The notes: generated by a model from the letters alone, not told the origin. 64,000 nucleotides of DNA from Stenotrophomonas sp. SAM-B (GCF_013387485.1 NZ_JABBXB010000009.1:1-64000); one strand, 5' to 3'. Counted from the first letter of the stretch, positions 19,362 through 30,096 are shown. Numbers and translations: made by a program.

Positions 19362-19379
19362 GCACCCGCGGACGGGTGC
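19362..19379 (-). terminator. Hairpin in the prpC-acnD gap (possible attenuator)
   Basis: On the minus strand GCACCCG-TCCG-CGGGTGC is a perfect 7-bp stem with a 4-nt loop followed by TTTGCGG. The U run is short, so it may be a weak attenuator or an mRNA-stabilising stem that tunes acnD-prpF-prpD against prpB-prpC. Confidence 0.45.
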
Positions 19380-19391
19380 GGTACGTCTGTC

Positions 19392-20549
19392 TTACTTGCG
19401 CTGGTCGATCGGCACGAAGGCCTGGTCTTCCGGGCCGGTGTAGTTCGCGCTCGGGCGGATGATCTTGCCGTCGATGCGCTGCTCGATGATGTGCGCGCTC
19501 CAACCGGAGGTGCGGGCGATCACGAACAACGGGGTGAACATCGCCGTCGGCACGCCCATCATGTGGTAGCTGACCGCGCTGAACCAGTCCAGGTTCGGGA
19601 ACATCTTCTTGATGTCCCACATCACCGATTCCAGGCGCTCGGCGATGTCGTACATCTTGACGTTCTGCTGCTCGGCGGACAGGTCGCGCGCCACCTCCTT
19701 GATGATGTTGTTGCGCGGATCGCTGACGGTGTAGACCGGGTGGCCGAAACCGATCACGACCTCCTTGCGCTCGACGCGGGCCTTGATGTCAGCCTCGGCA
19801 TCGTCAGGGCTGTCGTAGCGCTTCTGCACTTCGAAGGCCACTTCATTGGCGCCGCCGTGCTTGGGACCGCGCAGCGCACCGATGCCACCGGTGATCGCGC
19901 TGTACATGTCACTGCCGGTGCCGGCGATGACGCGGCAGGCGAAGGTCGAGGCGTTGAACTCGTGCTCGGCGTACAGGATCAGCGAAGTGTGCATCGCCTT
20001 GACCCACGAATCCTGCGGCTTCTCGCCGTGCAGCAGGTGCAGGAAGTGGCCACCGATGGAGTCATCGTCGGTTTCCACGTCGATCGCACGGCCGTTGTGG
20101 CTCCAGTGGTACCAGTACAGCAGCATCGAACCCAGGCAGGCCATCAGCTTGTCGGCGATGTCGCGGGCGCCCGGATGGTTGTGGTCGTCCTTCTCCGGCG
20201 ACACGCAGCCGAGCACGGACACGCCGGTGCGCATCACGTCCATCGGGTGCGCGGACGGCGGCAGTTCTTCCAGCGCGGCCTTGACCGCGGCCGGGATGCC
20301 ACGCAGCGACTTCAGCTTGGTCTTGTAGGCGACCAGCTCGGCGCGGGTCGGCAGCTTGCCGTGGACCAGCAGATGCGCGATTTCCTCGAACTCGCTGGTG
20401 TTGGCCAGATCGGCGATGTCATACCCGCGGTAATGCAGGTCGTTGCCGCTGCGGCCGACGGTGCACAGCGCGGTGTTGCCGGCGGCGGTGCCCGACAGGG
20501 CGACGGATTTCTTCGGCTTGAAGCCGGGGGCGGTAGTGGTGTCGCTCAT
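19392..20549 (-). CDS. prpC: 2-methylcitrate synthase PrpC
   Basis: This 385-residue citrate-synthase-family enzyme condenses propionyl-CoA with oxaloacetate. Motifs include [10 protein letters not shown] near residue 40, the catalytic His regions ([10 protein letters not shown] and [10 protein letters not shown]) and GFGHPVY. Size matches the short bacterial methylcitrate synthases rather than the about 430-residue TCA citrate synthase, and the prp context decides the assignment. It is 27 nt downstream of prpB. Confidence 0.95.
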   Translation of the reverse strand: MSDTTTAPGFKPKKSVALSGTAAGNTALCTVGRSGNDLHYRGYDIADLANTSEFEEIAHLLVHGKLPTRAELVAYKTKLKSLRGIPAAVKAALEELPPSAHPMDVMRTGVSVLGCVSPEKDDHNHPGARDIADKLMACLGSMLLYWYHWSHNGRAIDVETDDDSIGGHFLHLLHGEKPQDSWVKAMHTSLILYAEHEFNASTFACRVIAGTGSDMYSAITGGIGALRGPKHGGANEVAFEVQKRYDSPDDAEADIKARVERKEVVIGFGHPVYTVSDPRNNIIKEVARDLSAEQQNVKMYDIAERLESVMWDIKKMFPNLDWFSAVSYHMMGVPTAMFTPLFVIARTSGWSAHIIEQRIDGKIIRPSANYTGPEDQAFVPIDQRK

Positions 20550-20576
20550 GATCCCTCCAGAAAACAGTGTGCGGTC

Positions 20577-21467
20577 TTACTTCTTGGCGGCGAACAACGC
20601 ATCGAGCTGCTGCTCGAAGGCGTGGTAACCGATACGGTCGTAGAGTTCCTCGCGGGTCTGCATCGCCTCCACCACATTACGCTGGTGGCCCTCGCGGCGG
20701 ATGGTCTCATACACGTTCTCTGCCGCCTTGTTGGCAGCGCGGAACGCGGACAGCGGGAACAGCTGGATGGCGACGCCGGCCGAGGCCAGCTCGTCGCGGC
20801 TGAACAGCGGCGTGGCGCCGAACTCGGTGATGTTGGCCAGCACCGGCACCTTCACCGCATCGACGAAGCGGCGGTAGGTCTCCAGATCGTAGGCGGCCTC
20901 GGCGAAGATGCCATCGGCACCGGCCTCGACGCAGGCGATGGCGCGTTCGATCGCGGCCTCCACGCCATCGACCTGGATGGCATCGGTGCGTGCGATCAGG
21001 AAGAAGTCCGGATCGGTCTTGGCATCGGCGGCGGCCTTGACCCGGTCCACCATCTCGCCCTGCGACACGATCTCCTTGCCCGGGCGGTGACCACAGCGCT
21101 TGGCGCCGACCTGGTCTTCGATATGGCAGGCGGCCGCGCCGGCCTTGATCAGCGACTTGACCGTCCGCGCGATGTTGAACGCGCTCGGGCCGAAACCGGT
21201 GTCGATATCCACCATCAGCGGCAGGTCGCACACATCGGTGATGCGGCGCACGTCGATCAGCACGTCTTCCAGGGTGTTGATGCCCAGGTCCGGCAGGCCC
21301 AGCGAGCCGGCCGCGACGCCGCCGCCGGAGAGGTAGATCGCCCGGTAGCCGGCGCGCTTGGCCAGCAGCGCGTGGTTGGCGTTGATCGCACCGATCACCT
21401 GCAACGGCGATTCGGCGGCCAGTGCGGCGCGGAAACGGGCGCCAGCGGAAGAAACGGGGGTGCTCAT
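20577..21467 (-). CDS. prpB: Methylisocitrate lyase PrpB
   Basis: The 296-residue protein is an isocitrate-lyase-superfamily enzyme that splits 2-methylisocitrate into pyruvate and succinate. The diagnostic motif [10 protein letters not shown] (catalytic Cys, near residue 120) and [13 protein letters not shown] near residue 45 are present. It is the first gene of the prp operon. The start at 21467 (MSTPVSSAG) has GGAA 7 nt upstream; longer in-frame starts would overlap the sigma-54 promoter and are rejected. Confidence 0.95.
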   Translation of the reverse strand: MSTPVSSAGARFRAALAAESPLQVIGAINANHALLAKRAGYRAIYLSGGGVAAGSLGLPDLGINTLEDVLIDVRRITDVCDLPLMVDIDTGFGPSAFNIARTVKSLIKAGAAACHIEDQVGAKRCGHRPGKEIVSQGEMVDRVKAAADAKTDPDFFLIARTDAIQVDGVEAAIERAIACVEAGADGIFAEAAYDLETYRRFVDAVKVPVLANITEFGATPLFSRDELASAGVAIQLFPLSAFRAANKAAENVYETIRREGHQRNVVEAMQTREELYDRIGYHAFEQQLDALFAAKK

Positions 21468-21499
21468 GCGGCATTCCATCGTGATTGACCGGTTGATAA

Positions 21500-21516
21500 G
21501 CGCAAGGGCCGTGCCA
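21500..21516 (-). promoter_or_regulatory. Sigma-54 promoter of the prp operon
   Basis: The minus strand reads TGGCACGGCCCTTGCG, matching the -24/-12 consensus TGGCACG-N4-TTGC at every conserved base. It lies about 33 nt before the prpB ATG and points into prpBC-acnD-prpF-prpD. The facing gene encodes a sigma-54 activator. Confidence 0.9.
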
Positions 21517-21561
21517 GGTGGCAAGTGTCTGATTTCATTGAGGCAGCGAGGTGACTGCGAC

Positions 21562-21618
21562 GTTTCACCTTGAAACATTGAAACATCTGTAACATGGCTG
21601 CAACTGAAACATTGAAAG
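21562..21618. promoter_or_regulatory. Probable PrpR binding sites (upstream activating sequence)
   Basis: An inverted repeat GTTTCA-CCT-TGAAAC (21562-21576) is followed by a second overlapping TTGAAACAT (21578-21586) and by CTGAAACATTGAAAG (21604-21618). The cluster lies about 45-100 nt upstream of the sigma-54 promoter, where an enhancer-binding activator would sit, and immediately before prpR, so it may also autoregulate prpR. Confidence 0.65.
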
Positions 21619-21624
21619 AGGACC

Positions 21625-23247
21625 ATGTCGATCAGCCTGCCCCGCCACCGCGCCCGCCTGTCCGATCCCGATGCCGGCCAACTGCCGGTGATCTGGACCG
21701 TCAGCGTGTCGCGCCTGACCGGCCTGCTGGGGGACGTGATCCCCGAGTTCGACCGCCGCGCCCGCATCGTGCCGATCAACCTCGGTTTCGAGGAGGCAGT
21801 GGATGTCATCGGCCAGCGCCTGCGCCGCGAACACTGCGATGTGGTGATCGCCGGTGGCTCGAACGCGGCCTACCTGCGCAGCCGGCTGGAGGTGCCGCTG
21901 GTCCCGATCCAGGCCAATGGGTTCGACCTGATGGAAGCGCTGGCGCGCGCGCGCCGGATCGCCCCGCGGATCGGTCTGGTCACGCACGCCACCGACGTGC
22001 CGACGTTCGGCAGCTTCCAGCACAGCTTCGGGCTGGATATCGAGCACCGCCGCTTCGTCACCCGCGAAGATGCGCGCGACTGCATCGCCGACCTGCGCGC
22101 CAACGGCATCGAGGTGATCGTCGGCACCGGCATGGCGATCGACCATGCCGAACAGGTCGGGCTGCCCGGCGTACTGCTGTACTCGGCCGATTCGGTGCGA
22201 CAGGCGTTCGAGCACGCACTGGAGCTGACCCAGACCCTCGCGCGCTCCGGTGCGCCGTCACCGCGGCGGCGCACACCGGCAAGGCCACGCGACGCCGATC
22301 ACGCCCTGCTCGGGGACAGCGCGCCGATGCAGCAGGTGCGCGGGCACATCGCGCTGTATGCGCCTTACGACAGCACGGTGCTGGTGACCGGCGCCACCGG
22401 TACCGGCAAGGAACTGGTGGCGCGGCAACTGCACGCCGCCAGCGGTCGACGCGGCCGCCTCGTCGCGCTGAACTGCGGGGCGATCAGCGAGTCGCTGCTG
22501 GAGGCCGAGCTGTTCGGCTACAACGAAGGTGCGTTCACCGGCGCGCGGCGCGGCGGGCGTGTCGGTCTGGTCGAAGCCGCTGAGGGCGGCACCCTGTTCC
22601 TGGATGAAATCGGCGAACTGCCGCTGCCGTTGCAGACCCGGCTGCTGCGGGTACTGGAAGAGCGCGAAGTGCTGCGCGTCGGCGCCACCGAGCCGACGCC
22701 GGTGGACGTACGCGTGGTCGCGGCCACGCTGCAGACGCTGGAATCGCTGGTGGACACACAACGTTTCCGCCGCGATCTGTATTACCGCCTGGCCGCGCTG
22801 CGCATCGCGCTGCCGACGCTGCACGAACGGCGCGCGGATGTCCCCTTGCTGGTGAGCCACTTCTTCCGGCAGCTCGCCGGTACGGACGCACCGTTGTCCG
22901 CCGAGGCGATGGCGCGACTGCACGACTACGCGTGGCCGGGCAACGTGCGTGAGCTGCGCAACATGGTCGATCGCCTGCGCATCCACTGGCAGCAACAGCC
23001 GGGCGAGCTGACGTTGCCGCAGATGCTGCAGTGGTTGCCGGAACTGCACGCGGCGCAGCAGCCACTGGCGGTTCCAGGCGCCGGCGCCCCCGCAGCCCTC
23101 ACCGCTGCCTCGGCGGCGCGGCCGGATGCGGCCGCGCTGCGGCGACTGCTGGCCGACTGCGGCGGCAACCGCGAGCAGGCGTGCGCGCAGCTGGGCGTAT
23201 CGCGGACGACGCTGTGGCGGTGGTTGCGCGAGCTTCCGCCGGCCTGA
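21625..23247 (+). CDS. prpR: Sigma-54 activator of propionate catabolism, PrpR
   Basis: The 540-residue protein has an N-terminal PrpR_N sensory domain (about 10-200), which in relatives senses 2-methylcitrate. A central AAA+ domain follows with Walker A GATGTGKE, the sigma-54-contacting loop GAFTGARR and the sensor/Walker B region [12 protein letters not shown]-terminal Fis-type helix-turn-helix ([21 protein letters not shown]) binds DNA. The ATG has AGAGGA 4-9 nt upstream. It is transcribed divergently from the prp operon. Its TGA directly abuts the stop codon of the opposing pdxH. Confidence 0.95.
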   Translation: MSISLPRHRARLSDPDAGQLPVIWTVSVSRLTGLLGDVIPEFDRRARIVPINLGFEEAVDVIGQRLRREHCDVVIAGGSNAAYLRSRLEVPLVPIQANGFDLMEALARARRIAPRIGLVTHATDVPTFGSFQHSFGLDIEHRRFVTREDARDCIADLRANGIEVIVGTGMAIDHAEQVGLPGVLLYSADSVRQAFEHALELTQTLARSGAPSPRRRTPARPRDADHALLGDSAPMQQVRGHIALYAPYDSTVLVTGATGTGKELVARQLHAASGRRGRLVALNCGAISESLLEAELFGYNEGAFTGARRGGRVGLVEAAEGGTLFLDEIGELPLPLQTRLLRVLEEREVLRVGATEPTPVDVRVVAATLQTLESLVDTQRFRRDLYYRLAALRIALPTLHERRADVPLLVSHFFRQLAGTDAPLSAEAMARLHDYAWPGNVRELRNMVDRLRIHWQQQPGELTLPQMLQWLPELHAAQQPLAVPGAGAPAALTAASAARPDAAALRRLLADCGGNREQACAQLGVSRTTLWRWLRELPPA

Positions 23248-23847
23248 TTACGGGAACAACATCCGCTTGCTCCACTGCCCGTCAACACCGGTCTCGTAGC
23301 AGCAGCGCTCATGCAGGCGGAACTGCGCGCCGTACCAGAACTCGATCCGCTGCGGCACCACGCGCAGGCCGCTCCAGCCTTCCGGACGCGGCACGTCGCG
23401 GCCTTCGAAACTGGCCTCGGTAGCAGCCACGCGCGCGTCGAATTCTTCGCGCGAGGCCAACGTCTTCGATTGCAGTGACGCCCAGGCGCCGATCTGGCTC
23501 ATGCGCGGGCGCGAGGCGAAGTACGCATCGGCCTCGGCGTCGCTGACCTTCGCCACCCCGCCTTCGATCCGCACCTGGATGCCGGCTTCGCGCAGGCTGC
23601 GCCACAGGAACAGCAGCGCGGCCCGTGGATTGGCCTGCAGTTCACGCCCCTTGTGGCTGTCCAGGTGAGTGTAGAAGACGAACCCGCGTTCGTCGAAGGC
23701 CTTCAGCAACACGGTCCTCGCGGAGGGCTGGCCGTTCGGGTCGGCCGTGGCCACCGTCATCGCATTCGGTTCGACTTCGCGGCTTGCCTTGGCTTCTTCA
23801 AACAGCCCGGCAAAGGTGGACAACGCTTCGGCATACAGATCGGTCAT
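23248..23847 (-). CDS. pdxH: Pyridoxine/pyridoxamine 5'-phosphate oxidase
   Basis: This 199-residue FMN enzyme forms pyridoxal 5'-phosphate. Family motifs are [25 protein letters not shown] in the FMN-binding split barrel (about 45-70) and the C-terminal RLHERCCYE...W.KRMLFP. The ATG at 23847 is chosen because the upstream extension would run across the divergent glycerate kinase start (41-nt intergenic gap). The terminal FP is the usual C-terminus ending of the family, so the gene is intact. Confidence 0.95.
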   Translation of the reverse strand: MTDLYAEALSTFAGLFEEAKASREVEPNAMTVATADPNGQPSARTVLLKAFDERGFVFYTHLDSHKGRELQANPRAALLFLWRSLREAGIQVRIEGGVAKVSDAEADAYFASRPRMSQIGAWASLQSKTLASREEFDARVAATEASFEGRDVPRPEGWSGLRVVPQRIEFWYGAQFRLHERCCYETGVDGQWSKRMLFP

Positions 23848-23888
23848 GGCGGTTTTCTTGTCACGCGGTTTGGGTTTATTGTCGCTGC

Positions 23889-24716
23889 ATGCCTGCACCT
23901 GCGTACATGCCCCCGACGAAAGGTTTTCCGGATGCACTGGTCGCACAGGCGCTGGACGACGCACTGAGCTGCGCAGCGGCCATCCCAGTATTGGCGATCA
24001 GCGGCCTGCAGGGGAGCGGCAAATCGACGCTGGCCGCCCAGGTAGTGGCACTGGCCGAATCGCGCGGCCTGCACGCGGCGATGCTTTCCATCGACGATGT
24101 CTACCTGACCCGCGCCCAGCGCCAGCGCTTGGCGCGACAGGTGCACCCGCTGCTGCTGACCCGCGGCCCGCCGGGCACCCACGATCTGGCCCTGGCCCAC
24201 GCCACCCTGGACGCGGTCGCGGCCGGCGGCCCGGTCGCCCTGCCCCGTTTCGACAAACTGGCCGACGAGCGCCAGCCCGAAAAGGACTGGCCGCGCATCG
24301 ACCGTCCGCTCGACCTGCTGGTGTTCGAAGGCTGGTTCCTCGGCACGCCGGCACAGGACGAGGCCGACCTGGATCCTCCCCTCAACGCACTCGAACGCGA
24401 CGCCGATGCCGACGGCCGCTGGCGTCGCTGGTGCAATCACGCGCTCGCGCAGGACTACCCCGCGCTGTGGCAGCGTTGCGACCGGCTGTGGTTCCTGCAG
24501 CCCCCGGACTTCTCGGTGATCCCGCGCTGGCGCTGGCAGCAGGAGCAGAACCTGCAGGCCGCCCAACCCGACCGCAGCAGCATGAGCCGCGCCCAGCTGG
24601 AGCGCTTCGTGCAGTACTACGAACGGGTCAGCCGGCAGGCGCTGCGTACGTTGCCGGCGCTGGCCGATACCGTGATCGCCCTGGACGAACAGCGCCGGAT
24701 CGTCGCGCCGCGCTGA
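23889..24716 (+). CDS. D-glycerate 3-kinase (GLYK-type P-loop kinase)
   Basis: The 275-residue protein has a Walker A motif GLQGSGKST near residue 42, the substrate loop [12 protein letters not shown] near 72 and the conserved FEGWFLG near 143. These match the plant-type D-glycerate 3-kinase/YggC-like family, related to phosphoribulokinase and uridine kinase. The likely reaction is D-glycerate plus ATP to 3-phosphoglycerate. The ATG at 23889 is the first that does not overlap pdxH. It ends 26 nt from the opposing dodecin gene. Confidence 0.8.
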   Translation: MPAPAYMPPTKGFPDALVAQALDDALSCAAAIPVLAISGLQGSGKSTLAAQVVALAESRGLHAAMLSIDDVYLTRAQRQRLARQVHPLLLTRGPPGTHDLALAHATLDAVAAGGPVALPRFDKLADERQPEKDWPRIDRPLDLLVFEGWFLGTPAQDEADLDPPLNALERDADADGRWRRWCNHALAQDYPALWQRCDRLWFLQPPDFSVIPRWRWQQEQNLQAAQPDRSSMSRAQLERFVQYYERVSRQALRTLPALADTVIALDEQRRIVAPR

Positions 24717-24742
24717 CCGCGGCATCGACGGAAACGCAGCAC

Positions 24743-24946
24743 TCAGCCGACCAGGAAAGTCACCCGCAGGTTCACCCGCCACTCGGTGATATTGCCCTCG
24801 CCATCGGTGACGACCTTGGTTTCATTGATCCAGGCGCCCTGGATGCCCTTGACCGTCTCGGACACCTTCTTCAGGCCGCTGCGCACCGCGTCCTCGACGC
24901 TGGTCTTGGAGGAGGCGTTGATCTCGATGATTTTGGCTACGGACAT
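24743..24946 (-). CDS. Dodecin, flavin-binding protein
   Basis: The 67-residue protein matches dodecin over its full length, with the N-terminal strand [11 protein letters not shown], the helix [17 protein letters not shown] and the C-terminal strand [13 protein letters not shown]. Dodecins form hollow dodecamers that bind riboflavin/FMN and store or buffer free flavin. The conserved Trp that stacks on the flavin is present in ITEWRVNL. It lies next to pdxH, an FMN enzyme, though not in the same transcript. Confidence 0.92.
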   Translation of the reverse strand: MSVAKIIEINASSKTSVEDAVRSGLKKVSETVKGIQGAWINETKVVTDGEGNITEWRVNLRVTFLVG

Positions 24947-25041
24947 GGGTCGCTCCAGTGGCGCGCGGGATACTCCGCGCCGCCCCACCATGGGGGCCGC
25001 CGCGTAAAGGCGATGGCACGGAGATGTTAGGATCGAGGGTA

Positions 25042-25584
25042 ATGAATCCCGCTCCGAACCTCATCCTGATTGGCCCGATGGGCGCCGGCAAAACCTGCAT
25101 CGGGCGCCGGCTGGCCGAGCGCTTCACGCTGGACTTCGTGGATGCCGACCAGGCCATCGTGGACAGCACCGGCGCCAGCATCCCGGCGATCTTCGAGCAC
25201 TCCGGGGAGGCCGGCTTCCGCCAGCACGAGCGCGAGGTCCTGCACGCGCTGCTGGACGGGCACGGCCAGCTGGTCTCCACCGGCGGTGGCGCCGTGCTGG
25301 ACCCGGACAACCGCGCGGCGATCGCGCGGCGCGGTTTCGTGGTCTACCTGCGGGTCAGCGTGCCGGCCCAGCTGGAGCGGCTGGCCCGCGACCGCGGCCG
25401 CCCGCTGCTGCAGCGCCCGGACCGCGAGCAGGTCCTGCACGAGATGGCCGCTGCCCGCGACCCGCTCTACCAGGGCCTGGCCGATCTCACCCTGGATACC
25501 GATCTCTACACGCCCGCCGAGGCCACCGCGCAGCTGGTGCTGCGCCTGGCCGCGCAGTGGCAGCGACAGGAAACACCCGAATGA
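25042..25584 (+). CDS. aroK: Shikimate kinase
   Basis: This 180-residue P-loop kinase phosphorylates shikimate in the aromatic amino acid pathway. Walker A is [11 protein letters not shown] near residue 11, the shikimate-binding D is in FVDADQAI near 34, and STGGGAVL near 80 is the conserved Gly-rich substrate loop. The lid contains RDRGRPLLQ. The ATG at 25042 gives [11 protein letters not shown]. The stop overlaps aroB by ATGA, so the two enzymes are coupled. Confidence 0.95.
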   Translation: MNPAPNLILIGPMGAGKTCIGRRLAERFTLDFVDADQAIVDSTGASIPAIFEHSGEAGFRQHEREVLHALLDGHGQLVSTGGGAVLDPDNRAAIARRGFVVYLRVSVPAQLERLARDRGRPLLQRPDREQVLHEMAAARDPLYQGLADLTLDTDLYTPAEATAQLVLRLAAQWQRQETPE

Positions 25585-26690
25585 CCGCCTCCCCGCGTAC
25601 CGTCGCCGTCAGCGGCGACACCCCCTATACCATCCACATCGGCCCGGGCCTGCTCGGTCAGGGCGAGCTGCTGGCCCGCCACGTGCGCGGCCGCCATGTG
25701 CTGCTGCTCAGCGATTCGTCGGTCGCCCCGCTGTATCTGGCCGGAGTGAAGTCGGCGCTGCTGGCCGTCCGCCCGGATCTGCTGATCGGTGAGCTGGTGC
25801 TGCCCGCCGGTGAAGCCTCCAAGACGCTGGCCCACTTCGGCGATGCGATCACCGCACTGGCCACCCTCGGCGCCACCCGCGATGCCTGCGTGATGGCGCT
25901 CGGTGGCGGCGTTGCCGGCGACTTGGCCGGCTTCGCAGCCGCCTGCTGGATGCGCGGCGTGGACTGCGTGCAGTTGCCGACGTCACTGCTGGCGATGGTC
26001 GACTCCTCGGTCGGCGGCAAGACCGCAGTGGACATTCCCGAAGGCAAGAACCTGGTCGGTGCGTTCCACCCGCCGCGCGCCGTGATCGCCGATACCGCCG
26101 CGCTGCGCACCCTGCCGCCGCGCGAGCTGCGTGCCGGCCTGGCCGAGGTGATCAAGTACGGCGCGATCCGCGACCCGTTGTTCTTCCGGTGGCTGCAGGC
26201 CGAACACACCGCGCTGCTGGCGGGCGACGACACCGCGCTGGCCCAGGCGATCGCGCGCAGCTGCGAGCACAAGGCCGAGATCGTCGCGCGCGATCCGCTG
26301 GAAAAAGGCGAGCGCGCCCTGCTCAACCTTGGCCACACCTTCGGCCACGCCATCGAGACCGAACAGGGCTACGGCGCACCGGGCAACGACAACCTCAACC
26401 ACGGTGAAGCCGTCGCCGTCGGCATGATCCTGGCCGCACGGCTGTCCGCGCAGCTGGGCATGAGCGGGGACGCCGACACCGGGCAGCTGCGCGAACTGCT
26501 GCTGCGCTACGAACTACCGGTCGCCATTCCCACCGGCCTGCAGCCCGAAGCGCTGCTGGCCCGGATGCGGCTGGACAAGAAGAACGTCGCCGGCCGGCTC
26601 CGCCTGGTGCTGTGGCGTGGCATCGGCCGCGCGGAGGTCGTCGCCGACGTCGACGAGGCCGACGTCCTGCGCGTGCTCGCCGCCGGCTGA
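25581..26690 (+). CDS. aroB: 3-dehydroquinate synthase
   Basis: The 369-residue NAD- and metal-dependent enzyme makes 3-dehydroquinate from DAHP. It shows [11 protein letters not shown] and [21 protein letters not shown] near 105-145, the metal-ligand region [10 protein letters not shown] near 250 and [10 protein letters not shown] near 272. It overlaps aroK by 4 nt in the conserved aroKB order. Confidence 0.97.
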   Translation: MTASPRTVAVSGDTPYTIHIGPGLLGQGELLARHVRGRHVLLLSDSSVAPLYLAGVKSALLAVRPDLLIGELVLPAGEASKTLAHFGDAITALATLGATRDACVMALGGGVAGDLAGFAAACWMRGVDCVQLPTSLLAMVDSSVGGKTAVDIPEGKNLVGAFHPPRAVIADTAALRTLPPRELRAGLAEVIKYGAIRDPLFFRWLQAEHTALLAGDDTALAQAIARSCEHKAEIVARDPLEKGERALLNLGHTFGHAIETEQGYGAPGNDNLNHGEAVAVGMILAARLSAQLGMSGDADTGQLRELLLRYELPVAIPTGLQPEALLARMRLDKKNVAGRLRLVLWRGIGRAEVVADVDEADVLRVLAAG

Positions 26691-26761
26691 GCCTGCGACG
26701 TTACGCCGCACCCGCGCCGTCGCTGACGGCCGCGTCCGGCGTTCACAGCTACAATCGAGGC

Positions 26762-27013
26762 ATGCGCGTCTTCCTGCACCAACATGCCCGCGGTGCCGAT
26801 CCGGCCCGTTATCTCCAGCTCACCCTGCAACCGGACCTGTTCGGTGGCTGGGAGCTGCTGCACGAGTCCGGCCCGATCGGCGGGCGCGGGCAACTGCGCC
26901 GCGAGCTGTACCTGCAGGAAGACCTGGCGCTGGCTGCATTCGAGAAAGCACGCGACGCACACCTGCATCGCGGCTACGACGTGACCTACACCAGCGGCGC
27001 TGCGCCGCCCTGA
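26762..27013 (+). CDS. Small WGR-domain protein
   Basis: This 83-residue protein is almost entirely a WGR-type domain: the strand YLQLTLQPDLFGGWELLHE, the Gly-rich turn GPIGGRGQLRRELY and a following helix FEKARDAHLHRGY. WGR domains occur in PARPs and in small bacterial proteins and are thought to bind nucleic acid. The canonical W-G-R is altered to W-E-L here, while the G-R-G-Q turn is kept. It lies between aroB and hemE, co-directional with both. No specific function is known. Confidence 0.75.
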   Translation: MRVFLHQHARGADPARYLQLTLQPDLFGGWELLHESGPIGGRGQLRRELYLQEDLALAAFEKARDAHLHRGYDVTYTSGAAPP

Positions 27014-27073
27014 GCGGCCACCTCCGCCACACCCCCTCCGGCCCTGCGCCACCAGATCCCAAGGAAGCGTTCC

Positions 27074-28147
<1,074 letters not shown>

Positions 28148-28160
28148 TCGGCGTCGGCAG

Positions 28161-28181
28161 GTAGCCGGCCATGGCCGACGC
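28161..28181 (+). repeat. GTAG REP palindrome after hemE
   Basis: GTAG is followed by the imperfect stem CCGGCC-AT-GGCCG just beyond the hemE stop. It resembles the other GTAG elements but is shorter. Confidence 0.55.
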
Positions 28182-28315
28182 AGGCGTTCTGCATCCAGAA
28201 ACGCCTGCGCTCGTCTGCACCCTCGAGACGGACGGAGCATGCCGTCAACAGCTGATCGGCCCCGATCATCTCCGCGCTGCGCGCGGCCATCCACGCATGG
28301 CGTGGATTTCCCCAT

Positions 28316-28404
28316 GGCATTCCGGTCATCGCGTTCATTGCCAGCATCACGCCCATTCCCGGCATCGCACTCATCGCCGGCATCACGTCCACTCGCGGCA
28401 TCAA
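28316..28404. repeat. Degenerate short-period tandem repeat
   Basis: Loose units of about 15-21 nt built on GGCATC..C..CATT/C recur about five times (for example GGCATCGCACTCATC and GGCATCACGTCCACT). Period and sequence are too degraded to fix boundaries. Confidence 0.45.
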
Positions 28405-28471
28405 GACGAGCGTCTGATTTCCTGCATCTACCGCACTTTCCCTGGCAGCCAGCCCAGTGTCCTGGGTGTGG

Positions 28472-28564
28472 CACGGGTGGGTTGGCGGGACCATGAGCGC
28501 CATGGATGGCGCGACATGAGCCTCCAGGGACGGATTCACGGCGTGTCCCGCCAACCCACCCGTG
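28472..28564 (+). repeat. Dispersed element with 20-bp TIRs, short copy
   Basis: The ends CACGGGTGGGTTGGCGGGAC (28472-28491) and its exact reverse complement (28545-28564) flank a 53-nt core. A second copy in opposite orientation lies at 56695-56867 and shares the outer 37 and 13 nt of the core exactly. No transposase is encoded, and no clear target duplication is seen. It could be a small non-autonomous element or a structured repeat. Confidence 0.85.
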
Positions 28565-28596
28565 GCGCACCCTCTCCGCGACACCGACCAACCCAA

Positions 28597-28632
28597 GGCT
28601 TCGGCTTCGGCTTCGGCTCCGGCTCCGGCTCT
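28597..28632 (+). repeat. Hexanucleotide microsatellite (GGCTTC/GGCTCC)6
   Basis: Six tandem hexamers: three GGCTTC, two GGCTCC and one GGCTCT. The tract starts exactly 32 nt after the end of the dispersed element. Confidence 0.9.
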
Positions 28633-28692
28633 TGACCACACCCTGATCCCACATCGGCGATCATATCGCCCTCGTTGACGAAGGCCCGCACC

Positions 28693-30096
28693 ATGACCAC
28701 CAGCAGCTACGCCTCGATCCGGCCCCTGTTGTGGCTCGTATCGCTGGCCATCTTCATGCAGATGCTGGACTCCACCATCGTCAACACCGCCCTCCCGGCC
28801 ATGGCCCGCAGCCTCGGCGAAAGCCCCCTGCAGATGCAGTCCGTCGTCTTCAGCTACGCCCTTGCCGTCGCCACCTTCATCCCCGCCTCCGGCTGGATCG
28901 CCGACCGCTTCGGCACACGACGCACCTTCCTCGTCGCCATCATCCTGTTCACCCTCGGCTCGCTCGCCTGCGCCCTCGCCCAGACCCTGCACCAGCTGGT
29001 CGGCGCCCGCGTCCTGCAGGGTATCGGCGGCGCCATGCTGCTGCCGGTCGGCCGCCTCGCCGTCATGCGCTCTGTCTCCCGCGAAGAATTCCTCCGCGCC
29101 ATGAGCTTCATCGCCATCCCCGCCCTGATCGGCCCGCTCATCGGGCCCACGCTCGGCGGCTGGCTCGTGGAAGTCGCCTCCTGGCACTGGGTGTTCCTGA
29201 TCAACCTTCCGATCGGCATCATCGGCTACGTCGCGGCCATGAAACTCATGCCCGACCACTACGCCGAACACCGCACCCGCTTCGACATCGCGGGTTATCT
29301 GATGCTCGCCTTCGGCATGGTCGTGCTCTCGCTCGCGCTGGACGGCATCTCCGGCATGGCCACCCCCCATGCCCTGGTCATGCTGATGACCGTCGCCGGC
29401 CTCGCCGCCCTGGTCGGCTATTGGCTGCACGCCGCCAACTCGACGGCGCCGCTGTTCTCGCTCGCCCTCTTCCACGTCCCCAGCTACCGCATCGGCATTC
29501 TCGGCAACCTGTTCTCGCGCATCGGCAGCAGCGCCATGCCACTGCTCATCCCGCTGCTGCTGCAGGTCGGCATGGGCATGAGCCCGATGAACGCCGGGCT
29601 GTTGATGATCCCCGTGGCAGCCGCCGGCATGGTTTCCAAACGCTACGCGGTCAAACTGGTCGAACGCTTCGGCTATCGCCGCGTGTTGATGGTCAATACC
29701 GTGCTGGTCGGCCTGGCGATGGCGAGCTTCATCTTCATGACACCGGGCCAGCCCCTGTGGATCCGCATCGTCCAGCTGGCGCTGTTCGGGGCCGTCAACT
29801 CCTTGCAGTTCACCGTCATGAATACCGTCACCCTGCGCGATCTCGACCGGGATTTCGCCAGCGCCGGCAACAGCCTGCTCTCGATGGTGATGATGCTCGC
29901 CACCGGGTTCGGTGCAGCCGCCGCCGGCAGCCTGCTGGCCGCCTTCAATCACCTTGATGCCTCGCACGGCGCCACCGCCGCGCTGCACGCGACCTTCGTC
30001 TGTGTCGGCGCCATCACCCTGACCTCCACGCTGATCTTCTGGCAGCTGCCGGATACGCGGCCCTCGCCGCGCGACGTCGAAGAAGTCGCCGAATAG
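28693..30096 (+). CDS. mdtD: MFS drug:H+ antiporter, DHA2 (14-TMS) family
   Basis: The 467-residue protein is an integral membrane exporter with hydrophobic segments throughout. Motif D1-like LDSTIVNTALPAM near residue 25 and motif A DRFGTRRTFL near 72 are clear, as is motif C-like PALIGPLIGPTLGGWLV near 137-155. It resembles E. coli MdtD/EmrB-type transporters, but the substrate is unknown and the symbol is provisional. The ATG at 28693 has GAAGG upstream (28679-28683); an in-frame TTG at 28675 is less likely. No partner membrane-fusion protein is adjacent. Confidence 0.85.
   Translation: MTTSSYASIRPLLWLVSLAIFMQMLDSTIVNTALPAMARSLGESPLQMQSVVFSYALAVATFIPASGWIADRFGTRRTFLVAIILFTLGSLACALAQTLHQLVGARVLQGIGGAMLLPVGRLAVMRSVSREEFLRAMSFIAIPALIGPLIGPTLGGWLVEVASWHWVFLINLPIGIIGYVAAMKLMPDHYAEHRTRFDIAGYLMLAFGMVVLSLALDGISGMATPHALVMLMTVAGLAALVGYWLHAANSTAPLFSLALFHVPSYRIGILGNLFSRIGSSAMPLLIPLLLQVGMGMSPMNAGLLMIPVAAAGMVSKRYAVKLVERFGYRRVLMVNTVLVGLAMASFIFMTPGQPLWIRIVQLALFGAVNSLQFTVMNTVTLRDLDRDFASAGNSLLSMVMMLATGFGAAAAGSLLAAFNHLDASHGATAALHATFVCVGAITLTSTLIFWQLPDTRPSPRDVEEVAE

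Larger units (their letters stand above)
28148..28692. other. Intergenic region built from repeats
   Basis: No gene is supported in these 545 nt. They contain a GTAG palindrome right after hemE, a second palindrome around CCACGCATGGCGTGG (28291-28305), a degenerate short-period repeat (28316-28404), a dispersed element with perfect terminal inverted repeats (28472-28564) and a hexanucleotide microsatellite (28597-28632). Long open frames on the minus strand across this region are products of base composition. Confidence 0.8.

Noticed and set aside
28501..28635. A small protein containing HGVSRQPTR and a Gly/Phe/Ser tail
   Set aside because: The same peptide appears at 56.7 kb only because the DNA element is repeated; there is no ribosome-binding site or conserved start.
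28148..28692. A CRISPR array in the repeat-rich gap
   Set aside because: Repeats are degenerate, of unequal spacing and without constant direct repeats or cas genes.
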